DNA from: Candidatus Poribacteria bacterium
GTDB lineage: Bacteria > Poribacteria > WGA-4E > WGA-3G
Length of the DNA: 33,409 bases
Direction of reading: 5' to 3'
NCBI GenBank assembly: GCA_009839975.1
Contig: VXOP01000074.1
Span: forward strand, 1-33,409
Made by a program: the position numbers and the translations under genes. Below are positions 9,055 to 17,192 of this stretch, one piece after another (position 1 is the stretch's first letter; each line of letters starts with the position of its first letter). Below the pieces are notes generated by a model. It was not told the origin of the DNA, did not search any database, and saw only the letters and a list, made by a program, of their open reading frames with translations.

Positions 9055-9816
9055 ATGCGATTAAGAGATAAAGTTGTATTGATAGGTGGAGCTGGCTCAA
9101 ATATGAGTCGCGCATCCGCACTGCTTTTTGCTCAAGAAGGTGCGAAAGTAGCTCTCGCAGCACGGACAAACGAAAAGATGCATGAAACAGCACAACGTAT
9201 ACGCGCAGACGGTGGAGATGTACTAACACATCAGACAGATTTGACTGATACATCACAAGTAGATTCCTTGATAGATGTTACAATCTCCGAATTTGGTGGA
9301 ATCGATTGCTTCATACACGCTGCAGGAGGGTTTTTCTCAACTGAGCATGATATTACTGCAATGGATCCTGAATTTTGGGACGGTGCGTTAGAAAACAACC
9401 TGAGAACACTCTTCAATCCTGTTCGGAAACTTGTTCCAATTTTACAAGAACGTGGGGGTGGATGCATCATCACCATTTCAGCAGGGGCACGAGTACGGCA
9501 AGATGCAAACGCTGCTTATGCTGCAGCAAAAGCGGGTATGGTCGCTACTGCCAAAAACCTTGCCAAAGAACTGTATGAAAAGAACATCCGCGTCCATGCA
9601 TTATGTCCAGGGATAATCTGGGATCCACTACCAGATGGAGAGATTGCACCCGTTGCACCACAGTTAGAGAGATTAGGTAATCCCATTGACGTAGCCTATG
9701 CCGCGTTATGGCTCTGTTCAGATGAGGCTGCGTGGGTTACAGGTTTGGAATTGACTATTGATGGTGGTGATGCATTGTTCATTGACTCACCAAGCCGACG
9801 CGAAGTTTTAATGTAA
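9055..9816 (+). CDS. SDR-family oxidoreductase (FabG-like)
   Basis: GGAGSNMSRASALLFAQEGAKV, catalytic S/YxxxK (ISAGARVRQDANAAYAAAKAG), WVTGLELTIDGGDAL. Confidence 0.9.
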   Translation: MRLRDKVVLIGGAGSNMSRASALLFAQEGAKVALAARTNEKMHETAQRIRADGGDVLTHQTDLTDTSQVDSLIDVTISEFGGIDCFIHAAGGFFSTEHDITAMDPEFWDGALENNLRTLFNPVRKLVPILQERGGGCIITISAGARVRQDANAAYAAAKAGMVATAKNLAKELYEKNIRVHALCPGIIWDPLPDGEIAPVAPQLERLGNPIDVAYAALWLCSDEAAWVTGLELTIDGGDALFIDSPSRREVLM

Positions 9817-9854
9817 TTATAGTGAACTATAGAATTAATGAAACACGCCACAAC

Positions 9855-9872
9855 GGGCGAGGGACCTCGCCC
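9855..9872. repeat. perfect palindrome GGGCGAGG-GA-CCTCGCCC between convergent genes
   Basis: 8-bp perfect inverted repeat in the flank CAAC[...]CTACAGG; resembles dispersed GC-rich intergenic repeats. Confidence 0.55.
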
Positions 9873-9945
9873 CTACAGGGTGGTCTTCGTCATCGTTGTA
9901 TGGGGTAAAATGTCTTATCAATTATTAGCTTTACTATACTATCAA

Positions 9946-11583
9946 TCAGCGGACTCTAATGATTCTGCGTCCTGTGAAAGTTTGACCATACATATCAGTT
10001 GTCCTAACATATATAACATGTGTTCCTTTACGAGTGTCCTCTGGAAGTTTAGCTTGCCAGATATGTGTTGATTTCGGGACACCGTAAAGTAGTCGTTTCC
10101 CCCTATCGGGTAGTTCGGTTTCTTCCTTCAACAGCAACTGCATTGAATCGCGTATTGCAGCATGTATTTTCTGCTCAATATGGTAAGTTTCGTCTCGCTT
10201 TTTAAGAGCTTGAAAGTACGGGTCTTTCTGCGGCATATAAGTCATGCTTTGCCATTTCCCATCTGTCCCAAGACGCATTTCAACCTTTGACCGTTTTGTT
10301 CCGCCAAAGATATTAACGAGAACATCAGTTTTGGCAGTTTCTGTTTGTGGCACTTCCCATGGTGCCCAAATATTCATCTGATAATCCGCGGGACGACGGG
10401 CAGCTTTAAACCGAATTGAATATTGATTCCCACTAAATGTGAAGATTCCATATCCGTTCGGGGCACCATCCCGCATCGTTGTGTGTGGAATACCGATCTC
10501 ATCAAGCGTTCCTTGCCACCAACTTCCAGAAGTGGTTGCATGGTTATGGTGATGATGTGGTTCATCACCATGCCACCCGTGATCCGTTCCAAGGAAGTCA
10601 TCCCTTTGTAAGTGTGTATGTGCAGATAGTGTTAATGTGTTAGGTCGATCATCAAGTAGATCCATCAATTTTTTCACATCACGCATCTCAGTCAATGGAA
10701 TGTGCATGGATATAACGACGAGCTGCTCTTTCGGAACAAAAGCCAGATCATTTCGAATAAAAGTCAACTGCCTGTCTCCCAACTCACAGATGTACGGGGG
10801 ATTATCCTCTTTTTCAGGTTGAAAAATCACATTGTCAATATTAATGAAATGAACAGGTCCCCAATCAAAGGAATAGCATGTGGGTCCATAAACACGTTCA
10901 AATGTTTCATCTGCGTAGCGGTCATCAGGAGCGAGACGGTTCATATCATGATTGCCATAGACGTTATACCACGGGACACCGACAGTAGCAATTACTTCAT
11001 TAAGCGGATGGAATAAGTTCAAATTGTCCCCAACCAGATCACCCAGACTGAGACCGAAAACTGCATCAGTTCCAATTACCTCTTCAATCACATCGTGTGC
11101 TAACCACGCAATCTCCCGCATATTACTGGGTTGAGTGTCACCGAAGACGAGTACCTTGAAGGTATCAGATTCGTCCTGCTCAATAAGTGGAAAATCAATA
11201 GTCTCAGGCAACGGACCGGTAGGTGTGACCCCTTTATATTTTAATGCGTCTGGTGAACCTTGTGGTTTGTGAATGTAATAGAATTTTGGAAGTTGGTTCT
11301 TATCAACAGGTGTGATAAACCCACGAGGTTTAATAACAAAAACAATCGTGTCATCACTGACTGTAAGGGAGTATTTTCCATTAGCATCGGTCTGCACAAC
11401 ATCTTGACCATTAGAGACACGAACACCAGCCAACCCTTTCTCATTGGCATCCTTCACCTGATTACGATTTGAATCCAGAAATACAGTGCCAGTTGCGGTC
11501 AGATTGACTGCTACACTGTTTCCAATCCAGTAGAACATTAAAAGAACGAGTAAAAATGAAAACCTACATCGCTGGTAAACCAT
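9946..11583 (-). CDS. exported calcineurin-like metallophosphoesterase with N-terminal SdrD B-like domain
   Basis: Likely start MVYQRCRFSFLLVLLMFYWIGNSVAV (signal peptide; SD AAGGAG). TGTVFLDSNRNQVKDANEKGLAGVRVSNG; VFGDTQPS, LGDLVGDNL, YGNHDM, SMHIP, SAHTH. The longer 601-aa ORF start overlaps the upstream gene and is unlikely. Confidence 0.87.
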   Translation of the reverse strand: MVYQRCRFSFLLVLLMFYWIGNSVAVNLTATGTVFLDSNRNQVKDANEKGLAGVRVSNGQDVVQTDANGKYSLTVSDDTIVFVIKPRGFITPVDKNQLPKFYYIHKPQGSPDALKYKGVTPTGPLPETIDFPLIEQDESDTFKVLVFGDTQPSNMREIAWLAHDVIEEVIGTDAVFGLSLGDLVGDNLNLFHPLNEVIATVGVPWYNVYGNHDMNRLAPDDRYADETFERVYGPTCYSFDWGPVHFINIDNVIFQPEKEDNPPYICELGDRQLTFIRNDLAFVPKEQLVVISMHIPLTEMRDVKKLMDLLDDRPNTLTLSAHTHLQRDDFLGTDHGWHGDEPHHHHNHATTSGSWWQGTLDEIGIPHTTMRDGAPNGYGIFTFSGNQYSIRFKAARRPADYQMNIWAPWEVPQTETAKTDVLVNIFGGTKRSKVEMRLGTDGKWQSMTYMPQKDPYFQALKKRDETYHIEQKIHAAIRDSMQLLLKEETELPDRGKRLLYGVPKSTHIWQAKLPEDTRKGTHVIYVRTTDMYGQTFTGRRIIRVR

Positions 11584-11605
11584 ACGTTTCTCCTTAGTAA
11601 GAACT

Positions 11606-12538
11606 CTATTCCAAACCCCACTCATGACGGAGTTCCGCCATCGGTGTATAACTTGCGCCTTTGTTGTAAAAATTACCGAGCCAACTACCATCTTCACGAA
11701 AAAAGAAGCGGTCATCCTTCTCATCGCAAGAAAGTTGATAGCGTGTATCAATACTGATACGATACCGGTCGGTCAGATTAGGAGCACTGCTGTGCATCAT
11801 ATATAGCCCAAAGATTATAACATCACCCGGTTGAAAATGTGCTGTTGCAAGCGTGAACCCAAATTTCTCAACCATTTCACGTGGATCTGTGCTGAATACC
11901 GCTTCAGTTAAGTCTCGATCCATATCTGTGGCACCATAGGTTGACTTTAATAGATCATGCCGATGAGAACCGAGGCAAATAACAAGAGGGCCGTTTTCCA
12001 AACCGATGTCCGTTAGTGCGCTCCACATTGTGTATCTATTCTGCGTGCCGCGTCCAACGTAAACACTATCGTAATGAAAATGGTTATGACCTCCTTTCGC
12101 CATGCAGCGAAGCCAACGTTTGTCAAACGTAGTGATAGGACCACCCAGGAATTCTTCATAGAACCGCAGCGTCCTTGGACTGTCCACCACATCAAGAATA
12201 GGTTTAGCATGAGCCACCTCAGTCTGACGAAAGAAACTAAATGTCTGATTCGCTTCACCGATGATGCCATCTTCTACAAGAGAATCAGCCTTTAACCCGC
12301 GGCGTTGTCCTATTGCCTGCAGTGTCCATTGTGCAGCTTTCTCCGCATGCTCCCGCGGATGAAAACCGCGAATAAACAGATATCCATCCTCACGCATCTT
12401 TATATGCAACGCATCAGAATCATCAAGCAGTGAGGAGGAATCTGTTAACTCCACGATCTCCTGACCGAAATGAAAACGATGCATACCAAATTCAAAAGGT
12501 GTTCTGTCTGAGATTTTTTTAGGTCTATTCAATGTCAT
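11606..12538 (-). CDS. phytanoyl-CoA dioxygenase (PhyH) family protein
   Basis: HFHYDSV (HxD), ENGPLVICLGSHR, FQPGDVIIFGLYMMHSSAPNLTDRYRISIDTRY. Confidence 0.88.
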   Translation of the reverse strand: MTLNRPKKISDRTPFEFGMHRFHFGQEIVELTDSSSLLDDSDALHIKMREDGYLFIRGFHPREHAEKAAQWTLQAIGQRRGLKADSLVEDGIIGEANQTFSFFRQTEVAHAKPILDVVDSPRTLRFYEEFLGGPITTFDKRWLRCMAKGGHNHFHYDSVYVGRGTQNRYTMWSALTDIGLENGPLVICLGSHRHDLLKSTYGATDMDRDLTEAVFSTDPREMVEKFGFTLATAHFQPGDVIIFGLYMMHSSAPNLTDRYRISIDTRYQLSCDEKDDRFFFREDGSWLGNFYNKGASYTPMAELRHEWGLE

Positions 12539-12648
12539 TATACCCTCGTGTTTTATAAATATGTGACGTTTTTAATTTGAATTAGGTTGAAACCATAAAA
12601 CTTCAAAGTTGATTGTCTCCTGAATCCATACCTTCATACCAAAAAAGA

Positions 12649-12677
12649 TTGCATACAGCTAAGAAACGTGTTATAAT
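12649..12677 (+). promoter_or_regulatory. sigma70-like promoter of the rpsB operon
   Basis: TTGCAT (12649-12654), 17-nt spacer, TATAAT (12672-12677). Confidence 0.75.
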
Positions 12678-12701
12678 TACTATGACTTTATGAAAGAAAC
12701 A

Positions 12702-12765
12702 CACCTCCAGATCTGCACGGCGGGTTCTCTCAAAATGTGAGTCTGTTGCAGATGTGAAGGAGGTG
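12702..12765 (+). promoter_or_regulatory. structured rpsB 5' leader (candidate r-protein leader)
   Basis: CACCTCC (12702-12708) pairs with GGAGGTG (12759-12765); ATCTGCA (12711-12717) pairs with TGCAGAT (12747-12753); inner CTCA/TGAG stem. Lies between promoter and rpsB SD. Confidence 0.6.
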
Positions 12766-12820
12766 GATGCCCAAACCCAATAATGAGCATTAAGTCTCAT
12801 ACAAACCCAGGAGGTAATTT

Positions 12821-13720
12821 TTGCCAGTTACAATGAAAGAGCTCCTTGAATGTGGAGTTCATTTTGGACATCAAACCCGACGCTGGAACCCAAAGATGGC
12901 AGAATACATCTTTGCGGAGCGAAACGGTATATACATTATTGATTTACAGAAGACACTGAGAATGTTGGAAACTGCAGTAGAGTTCGTACAAACCGTTGCT
13001 GCACAAGGCGGTTCAGTGCTTTTTGTGGGAACAAAACGACAGTCACAGGAAGCGGTGTTAGAAGAAGCAATGCGTTGTAGTATGTTCTATGTCAATCACC
13101 GATGGTTAGGAGGTATGTTAACCAACTTTCAAACGATTAGACAAAGCATCAGTAAATTAGAGGAACTTGAAGCTGAAGAAGAGAGCGGTGAACTGGAAAA
13201 GCGACCGAAAAAAGAGATTATACGTTTGATGCGAGAGAAAGGGAAGTTGGCAAATAACCTGACAGGTATCAAAGAGATGTCAATCCTCCCTGCTGTTGTT
13301 ATAGTTACAGACACCCGCAAAGAACACACGGCTATTGCAGAAGCGAACAAACTCGGTATTCCAATCATCGCGATAGTAGATACGAATTGTGATCCCGACC
13401 CAATTGATTTACCCATCCCAGGGAACGATGACGCTATCCGGTCAATTCGGCTTATATGTTCTGTTCTTGCTGAAGCTGTTATTGAAGGACGTGGTGATGC
13501 AGTTGAAGGTGCGGAAGTTGAAGCAGAAGATGGAAAGTCTGCCGAGAACCAATTAGATAAGGTTGCTGAAGTGGAACGCCATGAACAGCAGACTGCACAG
13601 ATTCTGGATGTTGAACAACTTTCTGCTGAACCAGAGACGATCGGTGATGGAGAACAACGTCAGACGCGTCAACAACGTCCGAAGAAAAGACCTGGACGAC
13701 CACGACGCTCCTCACAGTAA
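12821..13720 (+). CDS. rpsB: 30S ribosomal protein S2
   Basis: [65 protein letters not shown] start with AGGAGG SD at 12809-12814. Confidence 0.97.
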   Translation: MPVTMKELLECGVHFGHQTRRWNPKMAEYIFAERNGIYIIDLQKTLRMLETAVEFVQTVAAQGGSVLFVGTKRQSQEAVLEEAMRCSMFYVNHRWLGGMLTNFQTIRQSISKLEELEAEEESGELEKRPKKEIIRLMREKGKLANNLTGIKEMSILPAVVIVTDTRKEHTAIAEANKLGIPIIAIVDTNCDPDPIDLPIPGNDDAIRSIRLICSVLAEAVIEGRGDAVEGAEVEAEDGKSAENQLDKVAEVERHEQQTAQILDVEQLSAEPETIGDGEQRQTRQQRPKKRPGRPRRSSQ

Positions 13721-13832
13721 ATCAATAACTAGTTTTATATCCTGCGGAAGCATAATGTAGGGTTTTAACTTCACAATTCACAAAGATTATTACATGTTAG
13801 TGCAATGTAAAGCACCTAAATTTGGAGGAAAG

Positions 13833-14426
13833 ATGGCAATTACAGCAAAGATGGTCAGTGAACTGCGTTCGCGCACGGGAGCAGGGATTATGGACTGCAA
13901 ACAGGCATTGACTGAAACGGAAGGAGATGTTGATGCTGCAATTAAAAAACTTCGTGAGCAAGGTTTAAAAGCTTCTGAAGTAAAAGGCGGACGGGCAACT
14001 GAAGAGGGACTTATTATCTCATATATACATCCAGGAAACCGAGTCGGCACAATGGTGGAATTAAACTGCGAAACTGACTTCGTCGCAAGAACAGAACAAT
14101 TCCAAAAATTAGCAACAGAGATTGCTATGCAAGTCGCTGCTGCAAAACCAAGATACGTCAAAGAGGATGATGTCCCCGCAGAAGAACTTGATGCAGAAAA
14201 AACAATATTGAAGACTCAAGCTCTACAGGAAGGAAAACCTGACCATATTGTTGATAAAATTGTTCAAGGACGGCTTTCTAAATTCTATTCGGAAGCATGT
14301 CTGCTAAAACAACCGTATATTCGCGATGCCGATAAAACGATTGAAGATCTCGTCAAGGATGCAATTGCACAGCTTGGTGAGAATATCGTAGTTAAACGGT
14401 TTGTGCTTTATGTCCTCGGGCAGTAA
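13833..14426 (+). CDS. tsf: elongation factor Ts
   Basis: MAITAKMVSELRSRTGAGIMDCKQALTETEGDVDAAIKKLREQGL; GGAGG SD just upstream of ATG 13833. Confidence 0.96.
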   Translation: MAITAKMVSELRSRTGAGIMDCKQALTETEGDVDAAIKKLREQGLKASEVKGGRATEEGLIISYIHPGNRVGTMVELNCETDFVARTEQFQKLATEIAMQVAAAKPRYVKEDDVPAEELDAEKTILKTQALQEGKPDHIVDKIVQGRLSKFYSEACLLKQPYIRDADKTIEDLVKDAIAQLGENIVVKRFVLYVLGQ

Positions 14427-14493
14427 AGTCTAATCTGGATGCGACACCTTACATCGGAATCAGCGAATACAGAAACAAAGAAAGGGAATTCAG

Positions 14494-15081
14494 ATGCAAG
14501 AAGTACTGAAAGATGCTGAATCACGAATGAAGAAATCGGTCGAATCAACAGCAAATAAACTCTCACATGTACAGACAGGACGCGCGACAACTGCGTTGTT
14601 AGACCAAGTGACAGTAAACTATTACGGCAGCAAAACACCTTTGAATCAAGTTGGAACGATCACAACTCCCGAACCGCATCAACTCGTCATTCAACCTTGG
14701 GACAAGACATTGATTACAGAAATCGAAAAAGCAATTGCTCAATCTGATTTAGGACTCGCAACAAGTAATGATGGAAGTATTATTCGCATCCAAGTACCAG
14801 AGTTGACAACCGAACGTAGAGTTGAACTTACCAAACTCGTTAAGAAATTAGCCGAAGAAGGTCGAGTTGCCATAAGAAACATACGCAGGGACGCTAACGA
14901 TGCTATTAAGAAACTTGAAGGTGGCGATGCAAGCTCAGGTAGCAGAAGAAGCAAAGGTAGAGGTGGGGATAAAAAATCTGGCCGTACCGATGCTGATCCT
15001 GTACAGAACCTAACGGATACTTATGTCAACAAAATCAATGATTTAGCCGATACCAAAGAAGCTGAACTTTTAGAGAAATAA
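14494..15081 (+). CDS. frr: ribosome recycling factor with hinge insertion
   Basis: MKKSVESTANKLSHVQTGRATTALLDQVTVNYYGSKTPLNQVGTI...RNIRRDANDAIKKLE...VQNLTDTYVNKINDLADTKEAELLEK. Confidence 0.95.
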   Translation: MQEVLKDAESRMKKSVESTANKLSHVQTGRATTALLDQVTVNYYGSKTPLNQVGTITTPEPHQLVIQPWDKTLITEIEKAIAQSDLGLATSNDGSIIRIQVPELTTERRVELTKLVKKLAEEGRVAIRNIRRDANDAIKKLEGGDASSGSRRSKGRGGDKKSGRTDADPVQNLTDTYVNKINDLADTKEAELLEK

Positions 15082-15083
15082 CC

Positions 15084-15923
15084 ATGTTTTGGCGGCGAGC
15101 TCTGAGTGCTGTTGTCCTGGCTCCATTAGTCTTGTTGATTATCTATTTTGGCAGCCTGTTTTTCTTGCTTCTTATCTCTATCGCTGTCATAATGATGCAA
15201 GTTGAATACTGCCGATTGACACAACACCTGAGTCAAAAACTAAATCCGATAAGTCCATCAATATTAACAGTAGCATTCTGCTTGTTCGCGTATTTCCTTC
15301 CAACACCTTCACACGGAGAAAACGCTTACGCCGAAACAGTTCTGTTGAGTTTCTTTGTTTTTATACCTATCTATGCATTCTGTACAAGTATATTTCGGGG
15401 AGAGGTAGCAGACGAACTACTTACTGTTGCACTAAAACTCACAGGAATACTTACAATCGGGGGGTTGTTTGGGTATTACTGTATCCTACTAAGAGAAACT
15501 GACAAAGTAGGCATGCAACTGATTTTCTTACTTATTGGAACCATTTGGATCGGTGATACAGGGGCATACCTAATCGGACGCGCTGTAGGAAAACACAAAC
15601 TGAGTACACCAATTAGTCCACGAAAGACTATTGAAGGCACTATTGCTGGATTGGTTGTCGGAACCTTGACCAGTATTGCTATTAGTTCAGTATTCCTAAA
15701 AGGGACATTTTCTGTTACGCATGCAGCAATTATTGGGTTTCTATTGAGTATCGTGGGACAGATTGGGGATCTGAGCATATCTCTTATGAAACGTACCGCC
15801 GGTGTCAAAGACTCAGGGGATACTATCCCTGGACATGGAGGTCTACTGGATAGATGTGATAGTCTCATCTTCAGTGCACCTGTACTCTATTATTGTTTTC
15901 TTGTGGTCACGAAATATCTGTAA
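15084..15923 (+). CDS. cdsA: phosphatidate cytidylyltransferase
   Basis: Multi-TM; C-terminal signature SLMKRTAGVKDSGDTIPGHGGLLDRCDSLIFSAP. Confidence 0.93.
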   Translation: MFWRRALSAVVLAPLVLLIIYFGSLFFLLLISIAVIMMQVEYCRLTQHLSQKLNPISPSILTVAFCLFAYFLPTPSHGENAYAETVLLSFFVFIPIYAFCTSIFRGEVADELLTVALKLTGILTIGGLFGYYCILLRETDKVGMQLIFLLIGTIWIGDTGAYLIGRAVGKHKLSTPISPRKTIEGTIAGLVVGTLTSIAISSVFLKGTFSVTHAAIIGFLLSIVGQIGDLSISLMKRTAGVKDSGDTIPGHGGLLDRCDSLIFSAPVLYYCFLVVTKYL

Positions 15924-15980
15924 TAAGATCCGTGACAAATTGCTTTCTAACAATGAATTGTCCAACTACAACAAACACAC

Positions 15981-17147
15981 ATGAAGCACATCTCCATCTT
16001 AGGTAGTACCGGTTCAATTGGAAAGAATGCACTTAAGGTCGTAGAAACACATCGTGAGGAGTTTAATGTAGTCGCACTGGCTGCAAACAGCGACGTTGAC
16101 ACGCTTGAACATCAGATCCGTAAATTTTGTCCAAGGTTAGCTGCACTTAACACCCCTAACGCAGCGGAGCAACTGAGAAAACGACTACCAGATTATAAAA
16201 GTACTGAAATCCTATCTGGTTCGGAAGGAATTCAAGCAGTCGCAACTATTCCTGAAGCGGACCAAGTATTGGACGGAATGGGTGGAAGCGCGGGATTGTT
16301 GCCGACACTATCAGCAATCAACGCCGGTAAAGACATCGCCTTCGTCAATAAAGAGGTGATGGTGATGTGCGGTTCCATTGTAATGAACGCTGTTAAAAAA
16401 AATGGTATTAATCTGATACCTATTGATGGTGAAATGAGTGCAATTTTTCAATGCTTAGAGGGAGCAAGAGAACGACAAGATGACATCCATCGCTTGATAT
16501 TGACAGCATCCGGTGGTCCATTTCGGGATACACCAAAAGAGAACCTACATAAGGTAACAGCACAGCAGGCACTTAAACATCCCAATTGGGATATGGGAGC
16601 AAAAATAACAATTGATTCCGCTACTATGATGAATAAAGGGTTAGAGGTTATTGAAGCGAAGTGGTTGTTTGACATTGAACTTGAAAAGATTGATATTGTT
16701 ATTCACAGAGAGAGCATTATCCATTCAATGGTTGAATGGATGGATAGTTCAACGCTTGCACAGTTGGGCCCAACGGATATGCGGATAATGATTCAATATG
16801 CGTTGTCATATCCAAATAGGTTACCGACCCCTGTCCCACGGTTAGACCTCTGTGAATTACGCACTTTGCATTTTGAACCTGTAGATAGAGATAAATTCCC
16901 ATGTATTTCACTTGCATACACAGCAGCGGAAGTCGGGGGGACACTACCGGTTGTCCTTAGCAGTGCAGATGAAGTCGTAGTAGAGGCTTTTCTCAATGAA
17001 AGGATCGGGTTTATGGATATCCCTGCAATATTGGATCAAGTGATGAACAAACATGTCGTAATAGACGATCCGACACTTGAGGATGTCCTTGAGGTAGACA
17101 GATGGACAAAGTCAACTACCCGTTCAATCATCAATGCTAAAGGATAA
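15981..17147 (+). CDS. dxr: 1-deoxy-D-xylulose 5-phosphate reductoisomerase
   Basis: ISILGSTGSIGKNALKVV, FVNKEVMVMCG, PIDGEMSAIFQCLEG, LTASGGPFRDTP, HPNWDMGAKITIDSATMMNKGLEVIEAKWLF. Confidence 0.97.
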   Translation: MKHISILGSTGSIGKNALKVVETHREEFNVVALAANSDVDTLEHQIRKFCPRLAALNTPNAAEQLRKRLPDYKSTEILSGSEGIQAVATIPEADQVLDGMGGSAGLLPTLSAINAGKDIAFVNKEVMVMCGSIVMNAVKKNGINLIPIDGEMSAIFQCLEGARERQDDIHRLILTASGGPFRDTPKENLHKVTAQQALKHPNWDMGAKITIDSATMMNKGLEVIEAKWLFDIELEKIDIVIHRESIIHSMVEWMDSSTLAQLGPTDMRIMIQYALSYPNRLPTPVPRLDLCELRTLHFEPVDRDKFPCISLAYTAAEVGGTLPVVLSSADEVVVEAFLNERIGFMDIPAILDQVMNKHVVIDDPTLEDVLEVDRWTKSTTRSIINAKG

Positions 17148-17192
17148 ACTGTATACAAATTGATCATGCAATCATAATATTAGGAGACAATA

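Noticed and set aside
9946-11751. Full 601-aa version of the calcineurin ORF
   Set aside because: The first ~56 residues overlap the upstream PhyH gene and precede a clear signal peptide and SD at 11583, so the shorter start was used.
13791-13811. TTACAT...ATGTAA inverted repeat between rpsB and tsf
   Set aside because: Only 6-bp arms in AT-rich sequence, no supporting context.
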